A stretch of DNA of 64,000 bases from Pseudovibrio zosterae. Lineage in GTDB: Bacteria; Pseudomonadota; Alphaproteobacteria; Rhizobiales; Stappiaceae. Shown in pieces: positions 52,232-62,794 of the stretch (position 1 is the stretch's first letter; every line of letters starts with the position of its first letter). The stretch spans positions 62,001 through 126,000 of the forward strand of contig NZ_JAWXVZ010000004.1 of the NCBI RefSeq assembly GCF_033843645.1. Direction: 5' to 3'. The translations under genes and the position numbers were made by a program. Below the pieces are notes generated by a model. That model was not told the origin of the DNA. It worked only from the letters and a program-made list of their open reading frames with translations, and did not search any database.

Positions 52232-53257
52232 TCAATGTTCCTCGCCAACATCTTTCACGATGCGGAACCCGATGTGGTTAGAACCTAAACTGCGTTCGGC
52301 ACTTTGGCGGGCGGCGGGACGGTAGCGCAGGCAGTAGGATGGGGCGCAGAGCCATGAGCCACCCTTGACCACATGCATGGGGCCTACAGCTTGATTGGCA
52401 AAACTGGCGGCAATTGCTTCTGGTGGTCCTTGCGGGTCAATCTCTTCTCGCGCCGGATGACCGGGCACCCACCAGTCCGCCACGTGTTCCCAAACGTTTC
52501 CTGCCATGTCATAGAGCCCGTAGCCATTTGCCGGAAAGGAGCCCACGGGCGCGGTGCCATGGTGGCCATCTTCCGCCAGATCCACATTGGGAAACAGCCC
52601 TTGCCAGGTGTTTGCTTTCCAACCCTCAGACGGGTCATAGCTATCGCCCCAAGTGTAGGTCGCACCGTCAAGCCCGCCACGGGCGGCGAACTCCCATTCC
52701 GCTTCACTGGGCAAGCGTCCACCTGCCCATTTGGCATAGGCGCGGGCGTCTTCCGGTGACACGTGAACAACCGGATGATCTTCCTTGCCTTGAATGGAGC
52801 TGCCCGGGCCAGAAGGAGCCCGCCAGTTTGCTCCCGGCACATAGCGCCACCATTGACGGAAATCCTGAAGATTTTGCTTCTCAGCGGGCTCGGCAAACAC
52901 CATGGAGCCGGCTTTGAGCAGGTCTGGCGGAACATCGGGATAGTCTGCCGGGTCAAGTGCTTGTTCGGCTGTTGTCACATAGCCTGTTGCCTCAACAAAG
53001 GCATGAAACTCGGCATTCGTGACTTCAGTTGCCTTGATCAAGAACGACCCGACGGTCACCTGCCGGGTGGCAGCTTCTTCCCGGTAGTGCGCCTCAGACC
53101 CCATGGTGAACGTGCCGCCGTCAAGAGGGATGAACCCCTCCGCTTCAGAGGCGAGGGCAGTCGTGGCTGTGAGCAGGGTGCAAAGACAAAGCGCCCACAC
53201 GATGTTGCCCGGACGACGAGCGCCGCCCGGACATGGAGGTTTTAATGAAACATGCAT
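52232..53257 (-). CDS. Exported formylglycine-generating enzyme (sulfatase-modifying factor)
   Basis: A 341-residue FGE-sulfatase-domain protein. It starts 3 bp after the sulfatase stop, and residues 19-37 form a signal-like hydrophobic stretch. The domain carries GGTFTMGS, GGRLPSEAEWEFAARGG, MAGNVWEHVADWW and the two active-site cysteines in GGSWLCAPSYCLRY (Cys304, Cys309), the pair that binds copper in true FGEs. It should oxidise the cysteine of CxAxR to formylglycine in the neighbouring sulfatase. A signal peptide suggests modification after export, which is unusual for bacteria. Confidence 0.92.
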   Translation of the reverse strand: MHVSLKPPCPGGARRPGNIVWALCLCTLLTATTALASEAEGFIPLDGGTFTMGSEAHYREEAATRQVTVGSFLIKATEVTNAEFHAFVEATGYVTTAEQALDPADYPDVPPDLLKAGSMVFAEPAEKQNLQDFRQWWRYVPGANWRAPSGPGSSIQGKEDHPVVHVSPEDARAYAKWAGGRLPSEAEWEFAARGGLDGATYTWGDSYDPSEGWKANTWQGLFPNVDLAEDGHHGTAPVGSFPANGYGLYDMAGNVWEHVADWWVPGHPAREEIDPQGPPEAIAASFANQAVGPMHVVKGGSWLCAPSYCLRYRPAARQSAERSLGSNHIGFRIVKDVGEEH

Positions 53258-53260
53258 CGC

Positions 53261-54838
<1,578 letters not shown>

Positions 54839-55146
54839 CTTAGAGAGACCTCCGGATCTTATTGTTGTTTTCCCGGTTTCACTTCATCGAAAGCGGCGGA
54901 TCATGACGACCTGAAATGAGCTGCTATAGAACCTGCTTATCTGTTTGCGCGGCCCAGCAGGCGCGCGGCAGGGACAATAGCACGTGTTACCCTAACGGAA
55001 TATTGTGTCCGAGCAAGGATTGATGCTCATAACGGTTACCAAATGCGAGCAACCCATAATGCGCATTATGGAACCTTGGCTTGCATCTTCACAAAGCATG
55101 GACGCAGGCGTCATCTCACGGCCCCTACAACCGTGGAGTGATAACC

Positions 55147-55782
55147 ATGCGAATAAACAGCTTGAAAACAAAGCTCATGCTAACAGCCACTGCGCTAACC
55201 CTGACTGCACTGGCCGCGGGCCCTGCAGCCGCGCAACAACGCCCCAACTATCCGTGGCAAGCGAATGTTCCCTATGCCCTGCAGGCCAATCAGTCTCGGC
55301 ATCACATCATTCCATGGCAGGAACTCATCAGCTATGGCGTGGGTGAATACGTAACGCTTGCGGAAGTTCAAGGTTTTTTGGACACCTATAATCTCATTGG
55401 TCAGGCAAACATCGGCAGTTTTGCCAATACCAACGACCTGGCTGCCGCCTATGTCGATGAAGATAATGGAGACCATAACGAAGCCAATGAAGTGATGTTC
55501 TCCTTGTTCGCGTGGATGCAAGGCAACTTGGTGGTTGGCCCCAACAATGCCAATCGCCCGCACGGCGATCCAGGAGATGCTTTTGATCAGCGCGCCTATG
55601 ACTGCAAGATGCACTATGCCGACGCCGGTGTGCGGAACCAGTTCCAGAACTTGCAAGCTCGATGGAACGGAACGCCAAACCAAGAGCGCGTGGTTTTCGA
55701 TACGCTTTCACAAGACGCCATGGCTCCCATTGCCACCGCAACTGATCAAGCTGCGCCCCCGGCTCCCGCCTGCGCGTGGTAA
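55147..55782 (+). CDS. Secreted protein with HNH-like His-His motif
   Basis: A 211-residue exported protein. The signal peptide (LMLTATALTLTALAAGPAAA) is cut near residue 29. The mature part has QSRHHIIPWQEL (His52-His53), the His-His arrangement of HNH/beta-beta-alpha metal nucleases, then GNLVVGPNNANRPHGDPGDAFD, whose Asn and His could complete a metal site. I do not recognise a named family; a secreted nuclease or a colicin-like domain is possible but unproven. It is a stand-alone gene. Confidence 0.7.
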   Translation: MRINSLKTKLMLTATALTLTALAAGPAAAQQRPNYPWQANVPYALQANQSRHHIIPWQELISYGVGEYVTLAEVQGFLDTYNLIGQANIGSFANTNDLAAAYVDEDNGDHNEANEVMFSLFAWMQGNLVVGPNNANRPHGDPGDAFDQRAYDCKMHYADAGVRNQFQNLQARWNGTPNQERVVFDTLSQDAMAPIATATDQAAPPAPACAW

Positions 55783-56351
55783 GCAAGGGCAAAGCCAAGC
55801 CAGAGGAGCGCGGGATCGGCCGTGCTCCGTTTTATCTTCGCCTCGTCTGCGATGTTCGCTAATGTCATTTTTTGGAGGCAATGGCGCGATAGACTTGCTG
55901 AAGTGTCCATTTCGGGCTGGTTTCGAATCCTGTTCTCTCATCTTCATGGCCCACTAACCGGATCTGCTTTATCTTTTTGACCATGAACGGCCAGTGTGAT
56001 GTATTAGGCTGTTGTTACTGTGATGCTCGGTACGCGGATGCCCCAAGCACGGCCAAGGAAGCAATGAAGAAGTAAAGCTGGTCGTTGTTTGGAAATAAAA
56101 ATGCGCCTATTGAAGAATGATAAAGAATATATGGCGCGCTTAACATAACTTTCACAAATGACACAAAACAGAAACGAAGGTTTCCGTTTGTAACAAAACG
56201 TAACAACGCGTAACAATCGGCAAAATGCGTATTGTTGTGCGCCCCCCTCGTACCGATCATCTCCCCAACTAGTAGTGAGACCCGTTCTAAATTCGGAAGC
56301 ATAACCGGGCCTCCATAATCTAGGCACTACCTAGAAACCGGGAGAAAAACG
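55783..56351. promoter_or_regulatory. Leader of the PTS operon with three phased GTAACAA boxes
   Basis: This AT-rich gap holds three direct repeats of GTAACAA at 56190, 56200 and 56210, exactly 10 bp apart, so on one face of the helix. The inverted repeat GAAAC-GAAG-GTTTC precedes them at 56171-56184. They lie about 135-160 bp upstream of nagF and look like a regulator-binding array. Confidence 0.55.
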
Positions 56352-58922
56352 GTGAGGGACCAAACCAACACATTTTCAATTCTGCTGCCAATGAAAGGCC
56401 TGGTTCAGCCGATTACTGAGCTGCCTGACCCGGTGTTTGCAGAAAAGATGATGGGTGATGGTGTCGCGATTGATCCGCTTGACACCGTGCTCTACGCCCC
56501 CTTCGCAGGCAAGATCACACAGATCCACCCATCTCATCACGCTGTAACCATCCAACAGGGTGATGTTGAACTTCTCATGCACATCGGTCTGGATACCGTG
56601 GCGCTGAAGGGCCGAGGCTTCGAGCTCAAGGCACAGGAAGGCGACAGTGTTCAGGCTGGCCAGCCACTCATTCAGTTCGATGCTGATGTCATCGCTCGCG
56701 AATGTGTCTCCGTACAGTCCGCGATCGTCATAACCAGCGGTCAGGAGATCAACATCGCGGTGCCTTATAACAGCGCGCAGACCGATCTGTCTCAGCCGCT
56801 GTTTACCGTTGCAAGCGGCAACGATCCGGCCGATGCGCCAGCGCCGTCAACACGCCCTTCTGCGTCAACCGATGCACCAGCAAAGCCAAGCGGGCCGAAG
56901 GCGACCGGCGCCGTGCAGATACCGAATGCAACCGGCCTGCATGCGCGTCCGGCGGCCCGTCTGGCTGTTGTTGCGCGTGAGGCTGACGCTGATGTGACCC
57001 TGACCGTCAACGGCAACAGCTGCAGCGGCGCCAGTGTTACCGGCATCATGTCCTTGAAGACCAAGCTTGGGGACACGCTGGAAATCGAGGCGGTGGGTGC
57101 AGGTGCTGAAAAGGCAGTTGCCGACATCGTAGCCGCGGTGAAAAGTGGCTTGGGCGAAGAAATCTCCGAGATTCCAACCGCTCCAAAGGCAGAAGTGGTC
57201 AAGGAAACCCCTCTTCTTCAGGTCAAATCTGGCGAAGAAGGCGTTCTGCTTGGTTTCACAGCATCTCCCGGCCGTGCCATCGGCAAGCTGGTGAAGCACA
57301 GCAAGGCCCTTCCAGAAGTAACCCGCGAAAGCATGGGTGCGGCTGAAGAACGTGCGGCCTTCAAGGCCTCCGTCAAAGCAAGCATGGAAGACCTGCAGAA
57401 CGTGATTGCGCGGTTGAATGCAAACGGCCAGGAAGAGCTGGCTGAGGTGTTTAACGCCCACATTCAGCTACTGGCAGATCCGGAACTCTCTGAAAAGCCA
57501 CTGGCAGACATTGCCTCTGGTCAGAGCGCTGCATGGAGCTGGAAGCTGGCCTATGAAGCGCAGGCTGAGACGCTTGCCAAGATGGACGATCCTCTGTTGG
57601 CTGGCCGTGCAACCGACGTTCGTGACGTTGGCCTGCGTGTCCTGAAGAAGCTGATGGGTGTTGATGAAGGCAATGAAATTCTTGAGGAAGGCACCGTCCT
57701 TTTGCAGGAAGACATCACCCCTTCAGAAATTGTGGCGCTTGACCTGACCAAGATCGTGGGCCTGTGCACCACTCATGGCGGTGCGTCCTCCCACGCAGCC
57801 ATCATCGCACGCTCCAACAACCTGCCGTACTTGGTCAATGTTGAAGAAGACATGATGGATCTGGAAGACGGCACAGTGCTGCTTCTGGACGCCAAGCGCG
57901 GCAAGGTGAAGGTTGCCCCTTCTGATGAAGAACAGGCAGCGTTCAACCAGAAGATCGCGGATGCAGTAAAGCTGGCTGAAGAGTACCAGCGTGACGCTCA
58001 CAAGCCTGCGGTGACAACAGACGGCGTACGCATCGAGATTGCGGCCAATATCGGCAGTCTTGAAGACGCGGAAAAAGCTGTTGCGGCCGGGGCCGAAGGT
58101 GTTGGCCTGCTGCGCTCCGAGTTCCTCTATCTGGAGCGCCTGACCGAGCCGACTGAAGAAGAGCAGGCTGAAAAGGTTGGCAGCATTCTGGAAGTGATGG
58201 GCAAGGACCGTCCTGTCATCATTCGTACGCTGGATGTGGGCGGTGACAAGCCTCTGCCTTACCTGCCAATGCCACAGGAGGAAAACCCGTTCCTTGGTGT
58301 GCGCGGCATCCGCATCGGCATTGAGCGTCCCAGCATCCTGCGCCGTCAGGTACGCGCCATCCTGTCTCAGGCGAACAAGGGGCATGCACGCATCATGTTC
58401 CCAATGATCGCAGCACTGGACGAGCTGGTGGCTGTGAAGGCCTTGGTGCGAGAAGAACAAGCCAATCTGGGCATCGAGAACGTGGAAATCGGCATCATGA
58501 TCGAAGTGCCGTCCGCAGCCCTGATGGCAGACAAACTGGCAGAAGAAGTTGACTTCTTCTCCATCGGCACAAACGACCTCACACAATACGTCATGGCGAT
58601 TGACCGTGGCCACCCTGGTCTGGCTTCCCGCGCGGATGCCCTGCACCCGGCTGTGCTGCGCATGATCGACATGACCGTGAAGGCTGCTGACAAGGCAGGC
58701 AAATGGGTCGGCGTCTGCGGTGGCCTGGCAAGTCAGGTCGAAGCAGTATCCGTTCTTATCGGCCTTGGCGTGAAAGAACTTTCCGTTTCAGTGCCAGCCC
58801 TTCCTGAGGTCAAACACAAGGTTCGCTCAGTATCCATGGAGGAATCCAAGAAGCTTGCTGAGGCAGCTCTTGATTGCGCGGATACGAGTGATGTTAAGGA
58901 GCTCCTAAAGTCACAAAAGTGA
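56352..58922 (+). CDS. nagF: PTS EIIA-HPr-EI fusion (phosphoenolpyruvate-protein phosphotransferase)
   Basis: An 856-residue cytosolic protein combining three phosphocarriers. EIIA of the glucose type (about 1-150) has LLMHIGLDTV with His77. HPr (about 185-270) has NATGLHARPAARL with His197. Enzyme I (about 295-856) has THGGASSHAAI with His481, TPP-free PEP-binding segments, and GVCGGLASQ near 795. Phosphate passes from PEP through EI, HPr and EIIA to NagE. The start is the GTG at 56352 with GGGAG upstream. The EIIA-HPr-EI fusion matches NagF of Pseudomonas and supplies the IIA domain that the downstream permease lacks. Confidence 0.95.
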   Translation: MRDQTNTFSILLPMKGLVQPITELPDPVFAEKMMGDGVAIDPLDTVLYAPFAGKITQIHPSHHAVTIQQGDVELLMHIGLDTVALKGRGFELKAQEGDSVQAGQPLIQFDADVIARECVSVQSAIVITSGQEINIAVPYNSAQTDLSQPLFTVASGNDPADAPAPSTRPSASTDAPAKPSGPKATGAVQIPNATGLHARPAARLAVVAREADADVTLTVNGNSCSGASVTGIMSLKTKLGDTLEIEAVGAGAEKAVADIVAAVKSGLGEEISEIPTAPKAEVVKETPLLQVKSGEEGVLLGFTASPGRAIGKLVKHSKALPEVTRESMGAAEERAAFKASVKASMEDLQNVIARLNANGQEELAEVFNAHIQLLADPELSEKPLADIASGQSAAWSWKLAYEAQAETLAKMDDPLLAGRATDVRDVGLRVLKKLMGVDEGNEILEEGTVLLQEDITPSEIVALDLTKIVGLCTTHGGASSHAAIIARSNNLPYLVNVEEDMMDLEDGTVLLLDAKRGKVKVAPSDEEQAAFNQKIADAVKLAEEYQRDAHKPAVTTDGVRIEIAANIGSLEDAEKAVAAGAEGVGLLRSEFLYLERLTEPTEEEQAEKVGSILEVMGKDRPVIIRTLDVGGDKPLPYLPMPQEENPFLGVRGIRIGIERPSILRRQVRAILSQANKGHARIMFPMIAALDELVAVKALVREEQANLGIENVEIGIMIEVPSAALMADKLAEEVDFFSIGTNDLTQYVMAIDRGHPGLASRADALHPAVLRMIDMTVKAADKAGKWVGVCGGLASQVEAVSVLIGLGVKELSVSVPALPEVKHKVRSVSMEESKKLAEAALDCADTSDVKELLKSQK

Positions 58923-58976
58923 TTGCGGAGTATTCGTGGGAGCAAGTCGTTCCACTTGGAATTACTTGTAATTTAT

Positions 58977-59013
58977 CAGAGGGATCGGCGCCAACAACGC
59001 GCCATCCATCTCT
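58977..59013 (+). other. Intercistronic stem-loop between nagF and nagE
   Basis: CAGAGGGATCGGCGC pairs imperfectly with GCGCCATCCATCTCTG around CAACAAC, ending just before the GGGGGA ribosome site of nagE. Such structures can protect the upstream message or damp translation of the permease. Confidence 0.5.
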
Positions 59014-59025
59014 GGGGGACAAAAA

Positions 59026-60741
59026 ATGAGCATTTTTGCAAACAGCTTTGGAGCCTTGCAGAAGGTTGGTAAGTCCTTGATGCTGCCAGTATCAGTTCTT
59101 CCAGCTGCAGGTATCCTTCTTGGGGTTGGTGCTGCTGACCTATTCTTCATTCCGGACATCGTGAACCACCTGATGGAACAGGCCGGTGGCTCGATCTTCG
59201 GCAACCTGCCGATCATCTTTGCCGTTGCCGTGGCGCTCGGCTTCACCAATAACGACGGTGTTGCTGGTCTTGCTGCTGTGGTTGGCTACGGTGTTCTGCT
59301 TGCGACCATGGGTGTGATCGCAGCCGAAATCGGCGTTGAAACCAAGCAAATCATGGGCATTCAGTCCATCGACACAGGTGTGTTCGGTGGCATCCTGATC
59401 GGCGGCGTGGCCGCGTCCATGTTCAACAGGTTCTACCGCATCAAGTTGCCCGATTATCTCGGCTTCTTTGCTGGCAAGCGCTTTGTTCCCATTATTACCG
59501 CGTTCTCTGCAATCGCTCTTGGTGTGGTTCTGGCATTCATCTGGCCTCCAATTGGCGGCGCAATCAATGCGTTCTCCAACTGGGCTGCCAACGAGAACCC
59601 GGAAACCGCTTTCTTCATCTATGGTATCGTAGAGCGTTCTCTGATCCCATTCGGTCTGCACCACATCTGGAACGTGCCATTCTTCTTTGAAGCTGGTTCC
59701 TACGTTGATCCGGCAACCGGTCAGACTGTAACCGGTGAAATCCAGCGCTACCTGGCTGGCGATCCAACCGCTGGTAACATGGCTGGTGGCTACCTGTTCA
59801 AGATGTGGGGTCTGCCTGCAGCAGCTCTTGCGATCTGGCACTGCGCGAAGCCTGAAAACCGCACCATGGTTGGCGGTATCATGATCTCCGCAGCTCTGAC
59901 TTCCTTCCTGACCGGTATTACAGAGCCAATCGAGTTCGCATTCCTGTTTGTTGCTCCACTGCTGTACGTTGTACACGCTCTGATGGCTGGTATCGGCTAC
60001 GCGCTGATGATCATCCTCGGCATCAAGCACGGCATGACCTTCTCTCACGGCTTCATCGACTACGTCCTGCTGTATCCGCTGTCCACTCAGGGCTGGATGC
60101 TGGTCGTCTTCGGTCTGGGCTATGCAGCGCTGTACTATGTGGTGTTCCGCGTGCTCATCACCACCTTCAACCTGAAGACCCCTGGTCGTGAAGACGCGAT
60201 TGAAGGCGCAGCTGCTGGCGTACCTGGCAGCGAAGACGAAATGTCTGCCGCTCTGGTCAAGGCCTTTGGCGGTGCAGACAACATCACGAACCTTGACGCC
60301 TGTATCACCCGCTTGCGCATCAGCACAGCGGACGTGTCCAAGGTGGATGATGAAGCTCTGAAAAAGCTCGGCGCACGTGGTGTGGTCCGTGTAGGTAACG
60401 GCGCTCAGGCGATCTTCGGTACTGCCTCCGAAAACCTGAAAACCGACATGGAAATCTACCTGCGCAACATGGGTAGCCAAGCCGCAGACGCTCCAGTTCC
60501 AGCAAGTGTCTTCGATGCAGACAGCATCCTGTCACAGCTGGGCGGCAAGGCGAACCTCGTTGCAGCCGAGCCTGTTGCTCACACCCGTGTTCGTGTCGAA
60601 GTACGCGACATTGCCAAGGTCTCCGTCGGCGAACTGTCGAAGGCTGGCGTCCAGGTAATGCAGGCGGGTGACAAAGCACTGCACCTCGTTGTTGGTGATA
60701 GCCATGACAAGCTCGCCAATGACCTGACTGCTCTGATCTAA
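59026..60741 (+). CDS. nagE: PTS N-acetylglucosamine-type permease, EIICB with extra degenerate IIB
   Basis: A 571-residue membrane permease. The IIC domain (about 1-385) has about ten membrane segments and GITEPIEFAFLF (297-308), which is shared by glucose/GlcNAc porters. The IIB domain (about 405-480) has NLDACITRLRI with the phosphorylated Cys426. A second IIB-like domain (about 495-571) repeats the fold but has Ala at the cysteine site (PVAHTRVRVEV). It imports and phosphorylates GlcNAc, or possibly glucose. It follows nagF, which supplies EIIA. The GlcNAc assignment rests on family likeness and the EIIA-HPr-EI partner. Confidence 0.9.
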   Translation: MSIFANSFGALQKVGKSLMLPVSVLPAAGILLGVGAADLFFIPDIVNHLMEQAGGSIFGNLPIIFAVAVALGFTNNDGVAGLAAVVGYGVLLATMGVIAAEIGVETKQIMGIQSIDTGVFGGILIGGVAASMFNRFYRIKLPDYLGFFAGKRFVPIITAFSAIALGVVLAFIWPPIGGAINAFSNWAANENPETAFFIYGIVERSLIPFGLHHIWNVPFFFEAGSYVDPATGQTVTGEIQRYLAGDPTAGNMAGGYLFKMWGLPAAALAIWHCAKPENRTMVGGIMISAALTSFLTGITEPIEFAFLFVAPLLYVVHALMAGIGYALMIILGIKHGMTFSHGFIDYVLLYPLSTQGWMLVVFGLGYAALYYVVFRVLITTFNLKTPGREDAIEGAAAGVPGSEDEMSAALVKAFGGADNITNLDACITRLRISTADVSKVDDEALKKLGARGVVRVGNGAQAIFGTASENLKTDMEIYLRNMGSQAADAPVPASVFDADSILSQLGGKANLVAAEPVAHTRVRVEVRDIAKVSVGELSKAGVQVMQAGDKALHLVVGDSHDKLANDLTALI

Positions 60742-61032
60742 TCAGAGCCTCCCGAAGGGCGTCGCTGGAGTTTCAAGCTCTCTCCCCTTTGTCTCCGGCG
60801 ATGCCCATCGAGATTTAACCTCCCAGTCAGCCTCGAGATTAACGTCTCGGGGCTGATGGCGTTTCAGGCCGGGAAAACACCCTCAGCGCGGCCAACTGGA
60901 AGCGGTGCCCTTTAAAAACCAATCCCGGAATTTGTGCCGCCATAACTGCGAATTTTGGGCGGTTTTCGGGCGTGGTATATCTTGCAGCCTGTCAATACAG
61001 GGACATAAAGCGCCTCAGGGGGAAGCCAGAAA
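60742..61032. other. Intergenic region with a terminator-like hairpin
   Basis: CAGCCTCGAGA (60828-60838) pairs with TCTCGGGGCTG (60845-60855), one mismatch, around TTAACG, about 87 bp after nagE. A U-tract is absent. The rest carries the promoter of the 2OG oxygenase gene; nothing else was seen. Confidence 0.5.
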
Positions 61033-61653
61033 ATGCTGAATTTTGACGCTCTTAGAGCCTCTAGTACACGCACGACTCCCTACCGCTATCTTGTGGGTGA
61101 AGGGGTTCTGACGAAAGAGCAGGCCGCGGATATTCGCCGCGACTATCCCGATATCAACGAGCCGGGCTATCTCCCCCTTTCCAAGCTTGAAGCTTCCGGT
61201 GCTTTCAAGCAGTTGATAGAGGATCTGCGCAAGCCTGAACTGGCAGACATCCTCTCGGAAAAGCTGGATCTGGACCTGAAGGACAAGCCCCGGATGATCA
61301 CGGTACGCCGCCTTTCAAAGCATGGCGACGGTCGCATTCATCGAGATTCAAAGTCGAAAATCTGCACCATGCTGATCTACCTAAACGAAGATTGGGAGGA
61401 TGCGCAGGGCGGAGCAATCCGTGCGCTCAACAACGAGCGTGACATGGAGGATTATGTTGAGGAAGTATCGCCGCTTGCCGGCAATGTGTTTGCGTTCAAA
61501 CGCGCGGACAACAGCTGGCACGGTCACCCCTCCTACAAGGGCGAGCGGTATGTGGTGCAAACCACCTTTCTGATTTCTCAGGCAGAGCTGGACCGCAAGG
61601 AGCAGCGCGGCGGTTTTCAGACCAAACTGAAGCGGCTGTTGCGGATTGCTTAG
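61033..61653 (+). CDS. 2OG-Fe(II) oxygenase superfamily protein
   Basis: A 206-residue protein with the double-stranded beta-helix signature of 2-oxoglutarate dioxygenases: the HxD iron ligands in GRIHRDSKSK (His103, Asp105), a distal histidine in SWHGHPSYKGER (His163 or 165), and Arg172 for 2OG. YLNEDWEDAQGGAIRAL is typical of the small 2OG-FeII_Oxy_3 type. The substrate is unknown. A good GGGGGAAG site precedes the start. It is convergent with the sugar ABC gene, 11 bp away. Confidence 0.9.
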   Translation: MLNFDALRASSTRTTPYRYLVGEGVLTKEQAADIRRDYPDINEPGYLPLSKLEASGAFKQLIEDLRKPELADILSEKLDLDLKDKPRMITVRRLSKHGDGRIHRDSKSKICTMLIYLNEDWEDAQGGAIRALNNERDMEDYVEEVSPLAGNVFAFKRADNSWHGHPSYKGERYVVQTTFLISQAELDRKEQRGGFQTKLKRLLRIA

Positions 61654-61664
61654 CCGAGCTCAAA

Positions 61665-62777
61665 TCAGGCGATCAGGTCGCGCGTGTCAGGGTCAAACAG
61701 GCAGATGCGGGAGGTGTCAACGGCCAGCTCGATCATTTCTCCGGGCTGCGGTGCAAGCATGGGCGAAACACGGGCCTTGGCGGCCTGCCCGGCCAGTTCG
61801 ATAACGCAGAGCGTGTCTGCGCCGGTGGGTTCCAGCAGCTCGACGTCGCAGCTTATGATCGGTTGAGTGGCGGCGGCCCAAGAGGCGTGCAGGATCATCT
61901 CCGGCCGGATGCCGATGACCACAGGCTGGCCAATGCGTCCCTTCAACCGCTCCGGATTGGGCAGTGGGATGAAGTGTTTGACGATCTCTCCAACGCATTT
62001 GACCGGCAACACCACGCCAAGGTCGCCCGCCTGTTCGGCCACTTCCACACTCAGAAAATTCATGGCGGGCGCGCCCACAAACCCGGCGACATACATGTTG
62101 GCGGGCTGGTTGTAGATCTGCGCGGGGGTGCCGACCTGCTGAATGCGGCCGTCTTTGAGGATGGCAATGCGATCGGCCAGCGCCATGGCTTCGATCTGGT
62201 CGTGGGTGACATAGACCATGGTTGCCTTGAGCGACTGGTGGAGCTTTTTGATCTCCGTGCGCATTTCAACGCGCAGCTTGGCATCGAGGTTGGATAGGGG
62301 CTCGTCGAACAGGAAAATCCTGGGGCGGCGCACCAAAGCGCGGCCCATGGCGACCCGCTGGCGCTGTCCGCCGGAAAGCTGGGAGGGTTTGCGGTCCAGA
62401 AGATGCTCGATCTGGAGCATCTCCGCCACTTCCCTCACCGCTGCCTTGCGCTCTGCCTTGCCCACGCCGCGCATTTCCAAGCCGAAGCCGATGTTCTTTT
62501 CAACGGTCATGTTGGGATAGAGCGCATAGCTTTGAAACACCATGGCCGTATCGCGGTTTTTGGGGTGGATGTCGTTGACCACCTCCCCGCCGATGCGGAT
62601 CAGGCCGGATGTGACGTGTTCAAGCCCGGCAATCATATTCAGCAACGTGGACTTTCCGCAGCCCGAGGAGCCGAGCAGCACGAGAAACTCGCCATCTTCC
62701 ATGCTCAGGGAGATATCCTTGAGCACTTGCGTGTCACCAAAGGCCTTCGAGACTTGTTCGATGGATAGCGTCGCCAT
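61665..62777 (-). CDS. Sugar ABC transporter ATPase (MalK/UgpC type)
   Basis: A 370-residue ATPase with Walker A GSSGCGKST, signature LSGGQRQRVAMGRAL, Walker B RIFLFDEPLSNLD and a C-terminal regulatory domain with two OB-like folds (about 240-370). The start is at 62777, MATLSIEQVSKAFG; the longer frame runs into the upstream permease gene. It energises the binding-protein-dependent importer whose permeases lie just upstream. MalK-type proteins are often shared between sugar systems. Confidence 0.94.
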   Translation of the reverse strand: MATLSIEQVSKAFGDTQVLKDISLSMEDGEFLVLLGSSGCGKSTLLNMIAGLEHVTSGLIRIGGEVVNDIHPKNRDTAMVFQSYALYPNMTVEKNIGFGLEMRGVGKAERKAAVREVAEMLQIEHLLDRKPSQLSGGQRQRVAMGRALVRRPRIFLFDEPLSNLDAKLRVEMRTEIKKLHQSLKATMVYVTHDQIEAMALADRIAILKDGRIQQVGTPAQIYNQPANMYVAGFVGAPAMNFLSVEVAEQAGDLGVVLPVKCVGEIVKHFIPLPNPERLKGRIGQPVVIGIRPEMILHASWAAATQPIISCDVELLEPTGADTLCVIELAGQAAKARVSPMLAPQPGEMIELAVDTSRICLFDPDTRDLIA

Positions 62778-62794
62778 TTGTGTTCTTGTTGTCC

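Noticed and set aside
59140..60480. A 446-codon minus-strand frame opposite nagE
   Set aside because: The plus strand encodes a complete PTS permease; the antisense protein is rich in His, Asp and Gln without structure-like patterns.
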